Shown piece after piece: positions 1 to 11,404 of a stretch of 64,000 nucleotides of DNA. Each line of letters begins with the position of its first letter. Position 1 is the stretch's first letter. The notes beneath the pieces were generated by a model, which ran no database searches, was not told the DNA's origin, and was given only the letters and a program-made list of their open reading frames with translations. Source of the stretch: Cephalopachus bancanus (taxonomy: Eukaryota; Chordata; Mammalia; Primates; Tarsiidae); the NCBI GenBank assembly GCA_027257055.1, contig JAPVLO010000233.1, positions 1,302,001 through 1,366,000 of the forward strand, given 5' to 3'. The position numbers and the translations under genes were made by a program.

Positions 1-283
1 AGTCTCTGTCGTCCCTGGGAAATTTAGCTGCAGCCAGTTGCCAAACTCAATTGCTTCTCACTTTTGAATGCTCACCTCATATATTTCTTCCTCCTTCCTT
101 CTTATTTCCACTGCCCAACTCCTGCTCAGCCTGAAACTCCTGGACTTTGGCAGTCAACTCCTTAAACTCCTAACTTGTTTTCTTCTAGGCTTCCCATTTT
201 CTAATATAATCTATCCTCAATGGTCACAATGCTTTTTTTCCATACTTCTGAGGTTGTCAAGACAAAGCTGTGTGACTAAGATG
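1..283. other. Unassigned sequence
   Basis: AT/CT-rich DNA upstream of the MER1-type element. I recognise no repeat, exon or RNA gene. A 73-codon frame at 68-289 is hydrophobic low-complexity sequence and runs into the transposon, so I do not treat it as coding. Confidence 0.5.
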
Positions 284-291
284 TTCTAGAG

Positions 292-840
292 CAGGGGTCA
301 CCAACCCCTTGGCCATGGACTGGTATCGGCCAATGGCCTGTTAGGAAAGGGGTCTGCACAGCAAGAGGTAAGCGGCTGCAAGCCAGCAAAGTTTCATCTG
401 TATTTACAGCCGCTCCCCATTGCTTGCATTACCACCTGAGCTCTGCTTCCTATCAGATCTGCCGCAGCATTAGATTCTCATAGAAGTGTGAACCCTATTG
501 TGAACCATGCATGGGAAGGATCTAGGCTGCCCGCTCCTTATGAGAATCTAATGCCCTATCTGAGGTGCAGCAGAGGCAGTGATGCCAGCACTGGGGAGCG
601 GCTGCAAATACAGATTAACATGAGCAGTGAGGTTTGACTGCCCAGAGACCATAATAAATCAATTTCTTGCAGACTCATATCAAAATAATAATTTTATAAT
701 TATTTCATTTTATATTATGCAATGTAATAATAATAATAGAAATAAAGTGCACAATAAATGCAATGTGCTTGAATCATCTTGAAACCATCTTCTCCACCCA
801 CTCCTACCCACTCCATCCATGGAAAAATAGTCTTGTGCCA
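292..840 (+). mobile_element. MER1-type non-autonomous hAT DNA transposon, right end lost
   Basis: Starts with the terminal sequence CAGGGGTCACCAACCCC at 292 and keeps internal landmarks of MER1 (AGATTCTCATAG, GAACCCTATTGTGAAC, AATAAATCAATT, CTTGCAGACTCATATC). The preceding 8 bases TTCTAGAG (284-291) fit the nTCTAGAn target preference remembered for this hAT group. It has no transposase. Near 838 it stops before the expected right inverted repeat, where the L1-associated sequence begins, so the right end and second target copy are missing. Confidence 0.85.
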
Positions 841-2355
841 GTGACAGCACAGCAACAGTGGCAGCGGTGGCAGCTGGGCCACTGACACAGGTGGTGTAAT
901 GTGTAATGGCCGCCTCTGTGCCTCCTTCCCTTTTCTTATTGCTGTCTTACATTTCTTACCCTACTAGACAAGCTTCCAATTACAATCGGTGGGGGAGTTG
1001 GATTTAAGACTGCCGCCAAGGCAGGCATTCCACATGGCACCGTCAGTGCCTGAGGGGTGGGTGAGCAGCTGAGATAAAGACCATCTGGAGTGAGGGATAA
1101 CACCACCTGCTGGCGATTCAAGCCCACCACCAGCAAGTGCTGGTCTGAGGCCTGGGGTCCCTTGGTCCCACACAAGGCCCGATACTGCGGCCCCCTGCTG
1201 CTGCTGTTCCACTGCATGCATGGGAGTCTTGGGACTCAGCAAGCTCCCTGGCTACATCGTCTCTCATTGTCACCAAGCCACTGGTCACTCAGGGAGGCTC
1301 TGGACACCCGCCCCTCAGAGACACCAGTCCCATTCCTGGTTGAAGTACCCTGTGGGGGCTCAGAGCCACTCTCGCCACTCACCGCCTACCTGTTGGAGCT
1401 TTGGAGCTCTGGAGCCCTGGGCCCACCCTGGCTGAGGCACTCAGCCCGTGACCCCAAGCTTGGGGAACCAGACAAGCGGAGAGAAAGGGAGTTACAAAAG
1501 AGAATTTGCCTCCGCCTTTCTCCAGGCAAAGATTTCCATTGCCCTGCCCACCTATCAACAAACTCCACCTTGGTTCCTAAGGTAACGTTGCTAAACAGGA
1601 GACAAAACCCCACCCTAAGCTGAATCAGATAAAAGCAACTCCCAGGCAGCCAAACCCAAGCTGTGAGTAAACTTAGCTGCCTGCAATGGAAAAACAAAGG
1701 GGAGAGGCTGAGATCAGAGCTGAAGTGATTTTAGTCTGATCTTTTATTGTGACTTATGATTTTATCATTTTGACTGTTTATTTTGATCACGATCATTGTT
1801 TGCCTTCTGACCTCCACTGTTTCATGTCTATATTGGTCTGTTTCTGTGTAGCTATCAGTATTCTTTAGGGAATCTTTCTTACTTGTCTTCCTCCACTTCT
1901 CTCCGGCCTTGTGTCTCTTTCTCACCTGATAGTTGGTATGTATGTCTGTTTTCCCTCTCGCTATTCTCTCTCTTTAACTTCCTATTGACTCCCTCTTCCT
2001 CCATTATTTTCCTCTTTTATATCCCCATTTTAATCTAGGAACCAAGACTACATTCTGCTGAATGGACAGATTGTAAGGCAGAGGGAAATAGGTTCCAGTG
2101 AGCTCATACACCTGTTTGTGGATGCTAGAATCAGCATATACACTCTGAACCACAGCTTCCTTCTCAATTAAACCTCAAAACTGCAAAAAGTACAGATTGC
2201 AGCCTACACTCCAACCTCAAAAGTGAACAAAGCCAGAAGACCCTCATAAGGAAGAATAGGATATAGCAGAAGAGAAATAAAAGCAACCCCACCTTCCCCC
2301 AAAAACAGAATTAAAGAAGGGGAGGGAAGGGGGAGAGAGAGAAAAATCTACAAAA
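841..2355 (+). promoter_or_regulatory. L1 5' untranslated/promoter region (inferred)
   Basis: This 1.5-kb segment directly precedes L1 ORF1 and in a full-length element would hold the internal RNA polymerase II promoter. It starts with a GC-rich part (about 840-1650), passes through a pyrimidine-rich part (about 1740-2040), and ends purine-rich just before the ORF1 ATG at 2356. It is longer than the roughly 0.9-kb human L1 5'UTR and I cannot match it to a consensus. The left boundary is therefore an inference from the end of the MER1-type element. A 177-codon frame at 1090-1623 shows no recognisable domain. Confidence 0.5.
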
Positions 2356-3316
2356 ATGAAGAAAGACCAAAAGAAGAGTATGGGTTTCTCCCAGACCGCC
2401 GGGAAGGCAGACACTGAGAAAACTGACTTCGGAATGCAAACAATGAAGAGCCCCCAGAACAAAGGGTCTCAAACTACAAACGTTGACATCAAGACAATAA
2501 TGGAGAGATTAAAAAGAATGGAGGAGACACAAGAAGAAAATAGGAAGGAGCTGATATCTGAGATAACAGTAATAAAGAATACTGTGAATGAAATAAATAA
2601 CAAACTGATAAGCATGGAAAGCAGAATTACCCAAGCAGAAGAAAGAATCTCAGAGCTTGAGGACCAAAATATAGAAATAACCCAAACTCTTAGAAACACA
2701 GAAAACAAGCTCAAAAAGACAGAACAAAACCTTCAAGAGATGAGCAATTACTTCAAGAGACCAAACCTAAGAGTAATTGGCATACCTGAGGCAGAAAGAG
2801 AGACAGAGACCACACTAGAACAAACTTCCATGAGATCATTCAAGAAAACTTCCCTTATCTAATCAGTGATGCAAAAATTAAAACACAAGAGATTCAGAGA
2901 ACCCCTGCAAGACAACAAATGAGAAGACCAACCCTAGACACATAATAATTCGCCTAAACAAAGTAGGCATAAAAGAAAAAATCCTAAAGGCAGCAAGAGA
3001 AAAAGGCCAGATCACCTACCACGGAAGACCGATCAGAATAGCAGCAGATTTATCTATAGAAACCCCAAAGGCTAGGAGAGCTTGGAGTCCTATCTTCAAA
3101 GTCCTAAAAGATAAACAATTTCAACCAAGAATGACTTACCCGGCCAAGCTAAGCTTCATCAGAGAGGGAGAATTAAAATCTTTCCCAGATATCCAATCCC
3201 TAAGAACTTATGCTGCCACCAAACCACCTCTACATGAAACACTTAAGAAAGTACTAAACATGGAAGAAAAGGAAAAAAGAACAGCGTTCCTCAAAAGAGT
3301 ACAGGGAAAAGAATAA
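2356..3316 (+). pseudogene. L1 ORF1p remnant (RNA-binding chaperone), frameshifted
   Basis: ORF1p coats L1 RNA as a trimer and acts as a nucleic-acid chaperone. The first frame gives 168 residues from MKKDQKKSMGF, including a heptad-rich coiled coil (about residues 45-135) and the start of the RRM (NLRVIGIPE, near 2766). A shift near 2815-2860 ends this frame. The C-terminal domain resumes in another frame, with HIIIRLNKVGIKEKILKAAR at about 2940-3000 and TYPAKLSFI at about 3133, and ends with a stop at 3316. The whole, about 320 codons, is close to the usual ORF1p length of about 340. The start is chosen because the ATG follows the purine-rich 5'UTR end and matches the family N-terminus in composition. 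Confidence 0.85.
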
Positions 3317-3405
3317 AATATACACGAACCAATCCCAAAACCAAAAGAAAGACAAAAAAGAACCAAGTGGAAGAACAGCAGCACTTTAAGAACTCTATGA
3401 AAGCG

Positions 3406-6400
3406 ATGAACTCTCACATTTCAATAATTAGCCTGAATGTGAATGGACTAAACGCACCACTGAAAAGACATAGAATGGCAAAATGGATAAAATATCACCA
3501 GGCAACAATATACTGCCTTCAAGAGACTCTCCTCACTAGAAAGGACATACACAGACTCAAAGTAAGAGGATGGGAAACAAACTTTCAGGTGAATGGAACA
3601 CAAAAGAAAGGAGGAGTTGTGATCCTAATTTCAGACAAAATACCATTTAAGCTATCAAAAGTTTAAAAAGATACAGAGGGCTACTACATAATGATAAAAG
3701 GTTCACTCCATCAACAGGAAATATCTATCCTAAACATATATGCACCCAACATAGGTGCACCAACTTTCACAAAGCAACTTCTAGGAAAAGTAAAGAAAGA
3801 TATTGACTCTAACACCAACATAACTGAGGACTTTAATGCCCCACTCACAACCCTAGACAGATCATCAGGACAAAAAAATCAGCAAGGAGATCCGAAACCT
3901 CAATGTGACTCTGGACCAAATGGACTTAATTGATACCTACAGAACACTCCATCCAAAGACCACAGAATACACATTCTACTCATCACCACATGGAACGTAT
4001 TCTAAGATCGACCACATAATGGGACATAAATCAAGCACAAGCAAATTTAAAAGGACCGAAATTCTACCATGCACCTTCTTGGGCCACAGTGGAATAAAAA
4101 TAAACATTGACACAACAAAGTGCCCCCAAAACCCACAAAGACATGGACACTAAACAATATGATGCTAAACAACTCCTGGGTCAATGAAGAAATCAAAACA
4201 GGGATCAAAAGATACCTGGAAACAAATGAAAATGAAGAAACATCTTACCAAAATCTATGGGATGCCTTAAAAACTGTAGTAAGAGGGGGAAGTTATATCC
4301 CTACAAACACACATGAAGAAAATGGAAGGAACACAAACTAACAGCCAAACAAGCCACCTAAGGAAGCTGGAAAACCAAGACCACAAAAACTCTAATTTCA
4401 GCAGAAGAATCCAGATCACCAAAATAAAAGCCCAAATCCAGGACATAGAAGACAAAAAGATAATACAAAAAAATCAATGAAACAAAAAGCTGGTTCTTTG
4501 AAAGGATACACAAGATCGATGGTCACCTAGCTAGACTGAGCAGGAAAAAATGAGAAAAAAACCAAATAAGCACAATCAGAAACACAAAAGATGAAGTCAC
4601 ATCTGACCCTGAAGAAATACAAAAGATCATTAGAGTCTACTACGTACACTTGTATGGAAACAAACTTGAAAACCTTAAGGAAATGGAGGACTTTCTGACA
4701 TCACACAACCTACCTAGTTTGGAACCAGAAGAAACTGAGACCCTAGATAGACCAATAACAATCAAGGAAATTGACTATGTAATCAGAAAACTACCTACAA
4801 AAAAAAGCTCTGGTCCAGATGGCTTTCCAGCAGAATTCTACAAGACATTTAAGGAGGAGCTGATACCAATCCTACTGAAGGTATTCCAGGCAATTGAAAA
4901 AGATGGAACTCTCCCCAAATCATTTTACGAAGCCAACATCACATTGATACCCAAGTCAGGTAAAGATCCAACAAAGAAAGAGAACTATAGGCCAATGTCT
5001 TTGATGAACATAGATGCTAAAATTCTCAACAAGATCCTAGCAAGCCAGATTCAACCATAAATGTAATTAAATACATCAACAGATGTCAAAACAAAAACCA
5101 CATGATTATATCATTAGATGCAGAAAAAGCTTAGGGATAAAATCCAGCATCCCTTCTTGATAAAAACCCTCGAACATCTAGGCATACAGGGAACATACCT
5201 CAAAATAGTAAAAGCCATCTACGAGAAGCCCACAGCCAGCATACTCCTAAACAGACAAAAATTGGAACCATTTCCCCTGAAAACTGGAACAAGACAAGAA
5301 TGCCCACTCTCACCCCTCCTGTTCAACATAGTATTGGAAGTCCTGGCTTGAACAATCAGAGAAGAGAAGGCAATCAGGGGTATCCAAATAGGAAAAGAGG
5401 AAGTCAAATTATCTCTCTTTGCAGATGATATGATTGTGTACCTTGAAAACCCAAGAGAATCTGTCAAAAACCTCCTTACACTGATAAAGGCCTTTGGCAA
5501 AGTCTCAGGATACAAAATGTGCAAAAGACAATGGCATTTCTTTACACCAATAATAAACAAACAGAAACCCAAATAAAAAACACAATTCTATTCACAATAG
5601 CCACAAAAAAATGAAATACCTTGGCATCTTCCTAACCAGAGATGTGAAAGACCTTTACAATGAAAACTACAAAACACTGCTCAGAGAAATCAAAGATGAC
5701 ACAAACAAGTGGAAAAATATCCCATGCTCATGGATTGGAAGAATCAACATTGTCAAGATGTCCATCTTACCTAAGGCAATCTACAAATTCAATGCAATAC
5801 CCATTAAATTACCAGCAACATTCTTCTCAGACCTAGAAAAAACAACACAGGAATTCATATGGAAACACAAACGTCCAAGAATAGCCAGAACAATTCTCAG
5901 CAAAAAAAGCAAAGCAGGGGGTATCACATTATCAGACTTCAAACTCTACTATAAAGCCACAATCATCAAAACAGCTTGGTATTGGTATAGGAATAGGCAT
6001 ATAGATCAATGGAGTAGAATTGATATTCCAGAAGCAAAACCTCAATTCCTCAACCAATTCATCTTCGACAAAGCCTCCACCACCTACCACTGGGGAGAGG
6101 AGAACCTATTCAGTAAATGGTGCTGGGAAAACTGGCTGACCACATGCAGAAGATTGAAACAGGACCCCTACCTATCCCCATGCACAAAGGTTGACTCCAG
6201 ATGGATCAGAGACGTAAATGTAAAACCTCAAACCATAAGAACCTTAGAAAATGAAGGACATACCCTCATGGAAATTGGAACTGGCCTCCAATTCCTGAAC
6301 AAAACCCCAAACCCACAGGTCATAAGAGAGAGGATAGACAAGTGGGACCTTATTAAACTGACAAGCTTCTACAAATCCAAAGAAACCATCAAGAGAGGAG

Positions 6401-7145
6401 GGAGACAGCCTACAGACTGGGAAAAAGTATTTGCCAACACCAGGTCAGACAAAGGCTTAACATCTTTGATCTACAAGGAACTCAAACATGCTGAAAAGAA
6501 AAAAAAAACAACCTCATTATAAAATGGGCAAAAGATATTAACAGACACTTCACAAAGGAAGACATCCGAGCAGCCAACAGACATATGAAGAAATGTTCAA
6601 CCTCACTAATCATCAGGGAGATGCAAATCAAAACCACACTGAGATACCACCTAACTCCAGTCAGAATGGCAATTATCAACAACTCAAAAAATAACAGCTG
6701 CTAGAGAGGGTGTGGAGAAAAGGGAACACTTCTACACTGTTGGTGGGAGTGTAAACTAGTGCAACCTCTGTGGAAAGCAGTGTGGCGATTCCTAAAAGCT
6801 CTAAATATCTACCTCCCATACGACCCCACAATCCCCCTACTGGGAATATATCCGGAAGAACACAAATCACTATACAAAAAAGACACCTGCACACGTATGT
6901 TTATTCGTAGCATTGTTCACAATAGCAAGAACCTGAAAGCAACCATGCTGCCCATCAAAAGAGGATTGGATTAGAAAAATGTGGTAAATATACACGATGG
7001 AATACTACACAGCCATAAAAAAAGAACAAAATCATGAATTTTGCTGCAACCTGGATGGAACTAGAGTCTATAATACTGAGTGATGTCTCACAAAAACAAA
7101 GGTCCGAGTATCACATATTTTTACTCATATAATGGACCTTGAACA
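3406..7145 (+). pseudogene. L1 ORF2p remnant (endonuclease-reverse transcriptase), multiply broken
   Basis: ORF2p nicks target DNA and primes reverse transcription there. The endonuclease begins SHISIISLNVNGLN (3412) and keeps the CLQET glutamate; an in-frame TAA at 3664 and shifts near 3900 and 4120 break it. The DFNAPL motif follows E instead of the usual G, and the SDH active-site triplet reads LGH. The reverse transcriptase runs from about 4650: a TAA near 5058 with an internal deletion follows, then an in-frame TGA at 5349 where family members have CGA (CpG decay). The catalytic FADDM at 5418-5432 is intact and in frame after that stop. A shift near 5500-5610 precedes a 303-codon open stretch (5611-6522). 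The C-terminal cysteine region (CW.GCG, then CWW.C) is recognisable at about 6700-6760. Confidence 0.9.
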
Positions 7146-7355
7146 TCCAATCTAATACCATAAGAAAATGACTGACAGTAGTGGGAAACTATGGGGGGGA
7201 GGGAGATGGGATTAATGAGCAGATATATGTCTGGGGATGGGGAAGCACCTCTAATCAATAGGGTGCCTGAATGAAACGTATTTGTATACCTAATCCTTAA
7301 CTGTACCCCACAACATCATAATAAAAATATATTGATTATTAAAAAAAAAAAAAGA
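7146..7355 (+). other. L1 3'UTR and poly(A) tail
   Basis: Contains the G-rich tract near 7193, the CACCTCTAATCAATAGGG block, and the terminal ACTGTACCCCACAACATCAT followed by AATAAAAA and A(13). The same 3'UTR is recognisable in the truncated copies at 18.1, 21.2, 24.1, 28.2, 45.8 and 61.3 kb. These belong to one L1 lineage, distinct from the older L1 whose 3' end lies at 33.3 kb. Confidence 0.8.
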
Positions 7356-8777
7356 AAAGGGAAGGAAACAACCATGACTAGTGAGGGGTCTAGCATCTCA
7401 TTGTCGGACTGCAGTTTGAGTTTCAGGTCCTTGCCTGAGGGTCAGTCTCTTGAGGAAGGAACTCAGATAAGCAAGTTGTAAGACCAGGAGGGTCAATTTC
7501 TATGCTTACTCAAAAATCTTCCTAAATCTTAGTTCTATAGGGAAATTGAACAAGCATGATGATTCTAACCACAAACCTTTTTACATTTCCATGTAGGCCC
7601 TTCTTTATTTTTCTTCTTTCTGACTCTTTTCCAGTTTTTTACTGGAAGACCTATTTCATACGTTACTTTTTGCTAAGAAGTGGTAGATGTTTCCTAAGGG
7701 AAAAGGGCTTCTGAGTTGAATTTAAAGTTGCACTGATTTCTTCATAAAAGTCTAGAACATGAGTCTTTGTCTAAGTCTTCTAACTAAAGAGGAAAGTATT
7801 TAAGTAGGTCTTTTCTCGGTTGCATTACATGCTAAAATTGAATTTTGCAGAACTTTTCAATGAAAAACAAGACTTTCCTGAGTCTTCCCTATATTTAAGC
7901 AGGTTCATGTGTTGGGGACTTTCTGACTAGGTATTTTAAATCTCATTACATTATTATGGAGTTTTTATTCAAAGCTTTGGAATAAATTAGACTTCTCTGA
8001 TACCACTAATAATAGGGACTTTGGAAATTCCAAAGTCATTTGGCAACCACTTAGTGCCCAATGTTTTTGAAAATCTCTTGAGAAACCCAAGGCTTTCGAG
8101 AGACCATTTTTGAAAAATCAAGTGTGATGGCAAATAAAACCTTGGGATTTCTGCTTGTTTTTCTTCGTGTCTGGCTGAAAGAAGTTGAAGCAACTCCTTC
8201 TTGTGAAAATACATTTTTCAATTTTACTAATATATTGGTGGCCTTGCCTCCCTTCTCTGCTCCCACCCACGGACCCATTGAGTGGGCAGCTGATCACTGG
8301 TCCCTATTCTGTAAGATCATAGCTGATTGATTATTGGGATGGATAGACATTTAGACCCAAAGTGAGCCTGTCCATAGGTTGGCCAGCAACCTAAGATAGA
8401 TGTGACCTGACTCAAAACAACAGCAGGATTGACCATGCCTCTCTCAGAAAACTGAACTAAGACACAAGCGGGGATGTTTATAATTGGAGAGTGTAGGGTA
8501 AAGTTGGGGTGCATCAATGACAGCACTGGACTCTGTGAGTCCCACCTTATGACACTTCTGATATTGTATTAACTTGAAATATCCCTTAACACTTCATCTC
8601 ATTTTCCCTTCACCCCCTGGAAGTCTGTGAAGAGCCTTTGGTCCTGCCAACCCAATAAACCTAAGTAAAGACAGATATGAGTAGGCAAGTCTATACACCA
8701 TCATTCATTATTAGACTTTCAGAGTCATTATTGATAAGCTTTAAGTGGTAAATGCTTATAAGAGCTTCCGAGTAATT
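7356..8777. other. Unassigned sequence
   Basis: About 1.4 kb of AT-rich DNA with no SINE, L1 or MIR signature that I can recognise. Short frames overlap on both strands near 7990-8330 without domain character. It could contain an old, decayed repeat. Confidence 0.4.
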
Positions 8778-8781
8778 CTAT

Positions 8782-9240
8782 TGTGGCAGAGAGGGGCTAA
8801 AAACAGTTAAAATTATTCCTTTTTGAAAATCAACCTGCAAATTCCAAACCTGCTAAACATGGGTTGTGAGAAATCCAAATAGCCACAGGCTGCTTTCCTG
8901 GAAATGCAAGATAGTAGTCGATTTACAACCTTACTCACTCCCCCATCATCTCTTTGTGAAGTTATCGGTTTACAACCCCTGCTTGTCATGTATACCCTGG
9001 AGACAACTTGTTCTTTGAAAATCTTGTTTTGCTAAATACAACCTTGCAAACTCCAAAGAAAAATGTATAGCCATACAACCCGACTCCCCTCCCTTGCCTA
9101 AATCAACAGATAAAACCCCTCTCCTCTTTCTCTGGGTTGCTCAACCTTGGTGTATTAGCCTACTGAGTCGCACCAGCACTAATAAACTGCTACTTCCTAA
9201 GATAGCTTCTGTGGCACAGTCTCTCTGTTTTCCTGCAACA
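8782..9240 (+). mobile_element. Solo LTR of a class I-like endogenous retrovirus, 459 bp
   Basis: The element begins TGTGGCAG and ends TGCAACA; the ends form an imperfect inverted repeat (TGTGGCA against TGTTGCA). It is flanked by the 4-bp direct repeat CTAT at 8778-8781 and 9241-9244. A TATA-like AGATAAAAC lies near 9109 and an AATAAA polyadenylation signal at 9181, the order expected for U3-R-U5. No gag, pol or env sequence adjoins it, so it is a solo LTR left by recombination between two LTRs. A 4-bp duplication fits gammaretrovirus-like (ERV1) integration. The family name is unknown to me. Confidence 0.8.
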
Positions 9241-9254
9241 CTATCAGACATGAG

Positions 9255-9325
9255 CTGACACAGTGCCTGGAACAAGGTAGGTCTCCAATTAATATTTCTA
9301 AATGATTCAACCAATGACTAAGTGA
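9255..9325 (+). repeat. L2 3'-end fragment
   Basis: Matches the conserved L2 3' end (CACAGTGCCTGGAACAAGGTAGG followed by a CAATTAATATTTCTAAATGA-like block). Ancient mammalian LINE, non-coding here. Confidence 0.6.
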
Positions 9326-9423
9326 GCTATCATTCAACAGTATATGGCATGAATAAATAATGCTTTTCCACATTGTCAAAACCTCTTGCAGGACATTTTC
9401 ACTCTGCCTCATATAATTTCTTG

Positions 9424-9670
9424 AAAGTTGTGGTCTGTGGACCTATTATCAGCATTGCCCGAAAAATTATTTGAAATGTGGAATCACAGGCCCAGTCAAA
9501 GTTCAACTGAATCACAATCTGCATTTTAACATCTCCAGATGATAAGTATGTACACTGAAAGTGGATAAAAATTTCTGTAGAATGTGAATCAGTTCAACAG
9601 AATCACTTAAGGACCTTTAAGATTACCGATGTCCAGGGTTCACCCAAAAATACATTAAATTAAGCTCAGA
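9424..9670 (+). repeat. MER5A-like hAT fragments
   Basis: The segment 9424-9570 carries MER5A landmarks: GTGGTCTGTGGACC near the left end and ATCTGCATTTTAACA in the middle. A second similar piece follows at about 9585-9670 (CAGAATCACTTAAGGACCTTT). Both are old, short and diverged. Confidence 0.5.
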
Positions 9671-10294
9671 CCCACTGAGAGAATGAGAAGTGAGTCTGTG
9701 CATTGCATAAGGAATGTGCTACCACGTCGATGGTTATATTAAATGTATGAAGAAGGGGAAAGTAAATTAAAGAAGGGATGACTTTAATGAGAGAAGTCCT
9801 GCTGAGGAAATGGAAAACTAGAATTGTGATTTGAAGAAGCATATAAAGCACCCCTGACATAAGTAACTCCATCTTAGAAAAAGACTCCATCTTGCATTTT
9901 AAAAGGCGTCTTGCCAACAGGGACTAAATGTTGTACCTCATCCATAAAGACTGCATCCAACCAGACAAAGACATAAATAACTAAGCATATGCTCTTCCAC
10001 TATCTGTCCTTACCAGAAGACTTCAAGGCCATAAGAAGAACAAGACTTCACCAGCTCTAAATGACCGTCTTAACAGACACCGTCTTGCTGTCAATTGTGA
10101 TATGTGTCTGGCATCAGCCGCCAGAGACTATGACCACATCAAAGACTCTCCCTTGTGAGACGTTGATGTGCTGTCTGTGACGGCCCAGGAAAATTCCTTC
10201 TGTTCTCTGTCCCCTGGACTGATCTGCTAACCCTTTCTCTTGTGCCTTTTCTCATCATGTTAAATGTAATTTGCTGTGAAATTTTTAATCTATA
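9671..10294. other. Unassigned sequence, possible LTR fragment
   Basis: Contains AACTCCATCTTAG and GACTCCATCTTGC near 9870-9895, a motif seen in several ERV1 LTRs, but no clear ends, polyadenylation signal or target duplication. I leave it unassigned. Confidence 0.3.
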
Positions 10295-10581
10295 AGCCAG
10301 GCTTGGTGATTCAGCCTGTAATCCCGCGCCTTTGGGAGGCTGAGGTGAGTGGATTGCCTGAGCCCGCGGGTTCGAGACCCACCTAGGCAGGCGAGACCTC
10401 ATCTCTACAATAAATCAAAAAATTAGCCGGGCGTGGTAGCACGCGCCTGTAGTTCCTACTACTTGGAAGGCTGAGGCGGAAGGATAGCCGGAGCCCAGCA
10501 GGTCTAGGCTGTGGTGGCCGGGAGCGGCCACTGCACTCCAGTCTGGGTGACAGAGTGAGACTCCAACTCAAAAAAAAAAAA
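10295..10581 (+). mobile_element. Lineage-specific dimeric Alu SINE
   Basis: Complete dimer with poly(A). Carries the young-type features ATCCCGCGCC in the left arm, a shortened GGCAGGCGAGACC (4 bases missing), and GTGGCCGGGAGCGGCCAC in the right arm, ending ACTCCAACTC. Confidence 0.9.
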
Positions 10582-10797
10582 TTTCAATCCACAACATTTC
10601 TGTATCAATTCAGTATACCATTATGTATGATTTTCAATACTGATTGACCTGTGGAGGGACTTGAGCCCATGTGCCCATAGCAACTACTGAGTGAAGAGGT
10701 AGGCAGCACTAAGGGGAATTGTCTCCTTGGGAGCTCCACGTAGCTATTGGCTTTTATGATTAAGATAGCATCAATAAGAGTCTGACAGTGTGGAAAG

Positions 10798-10799
<2 letters not shown>

Positions 10800-10861
<62 letters not shown>
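10800..10861. repeat. (TG)n microsatellite
   Basis: Thirty uninterrupted TG units at 10801-10860. The length and purity make it likely to vary between individuals. Confidence 0.98.
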
Positions 10862-10862
<1 letters not shown>

Positions 10863-10929
10863 CCTAGTTATCTCATACCTCACGCTACTCACAATAATTA
10901 GGTAAAAAGTTTGGTTAAAGTAGAAAGAA

Positions 10930-11224
10930 CAGGCAGGGCGCAGTGGCTCAAACCTGTAATCCCAGCACTTTGGGAAGCTAAGGTGAAGGGACTGCCTGAA
11001 CCCACTGGTTTGAGAACAGCCTGGACAACCTGGAGGGAGCTTGTCTCTACAATAAATCAAAAAATTAGCCAGGTGTGGTAGCACGTGCCTGTAGTTCCGG
11101 CTACTGGGAAGGCTGAGGTGGAAGGATCACCAGAGCCTAGCTGGTCGACCCTGGGTGACCATGATCATGCCACTGCACTCCAGCCTGGGCAATGGAGTGA
11201 GACTCCAGATCAAAAAAAAAAAAA
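10930..11224 (+). mobile_element. Dimeric Alu SINE, older subtype
   Basis: Full-length element with ATCCCAGCAC in the left arm. Flanked by the 13-bp direct repeat AAAGTAGAAAGAA at 10917-10929 and 11225-11237, diagnostic of L1-driven insertion. Confidence 0.92.
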
Positions 11225-11404
11225 AAAGTAGAAAGAATATTTTGCGGCAGGCTGGAGACTATTGCCAATATAAGGAGATGATTGTAAGAGAGTATTTCAT
11301 GGAAATTGCAGAGAGGTAAACAACTGATCTGAGTTGAGACGTTATGATTTATAAACCAACAAAAAACAGAAGTATTGTGACATTGGGAAATAGATACTGT
11401 GTGT

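Larger units (their letters stand above)
841..7355 (+). mobile_element. Near full-length L1 (LINE-1) retrotransposon, inactive
   Basis: The parts are in canonical order: 5'UTR, ORF1 (from 2356), a short spacer, ORF2 (from 3406), a 3'UTR with a G-run (GGGGGGGAGGG near 7193), and a poly(A) tail at 7340-7353. Both proteins resemble L1 ORF1p and ORF2p over nearly their full length but are broken by several stops and frameshifts, so the copy cannot move by itself. The body carries no SINE insertion, unlike every other long L1 here, which suggests it is among the younger L1 copies. No convincing target-site duplication was found at its ends. Confidence 0.85.

Noticed and set aside
1090..1623. 177-codon plus-strand frame that might be a small gene
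   Set aside because: It lies in the inferred L1 5'UTR, overlaps two minus-strand frames of similar length, and is rich in proline, leucine and serine as chance GC-rich frames are. No domain or intron signal.
5611..6522. 303-codon open frame that could look like a gene
   Set aside because: It is the ORF2p segment after the reverse transcriptase core of a broken L1, not a separate gene.
10605..11084. 159-codon minus-strand frame with a histidine-threonine repeat
   Set aside because: The repeat is simply the translated (TG)n microsatellite, and the rest is antisense SINE.
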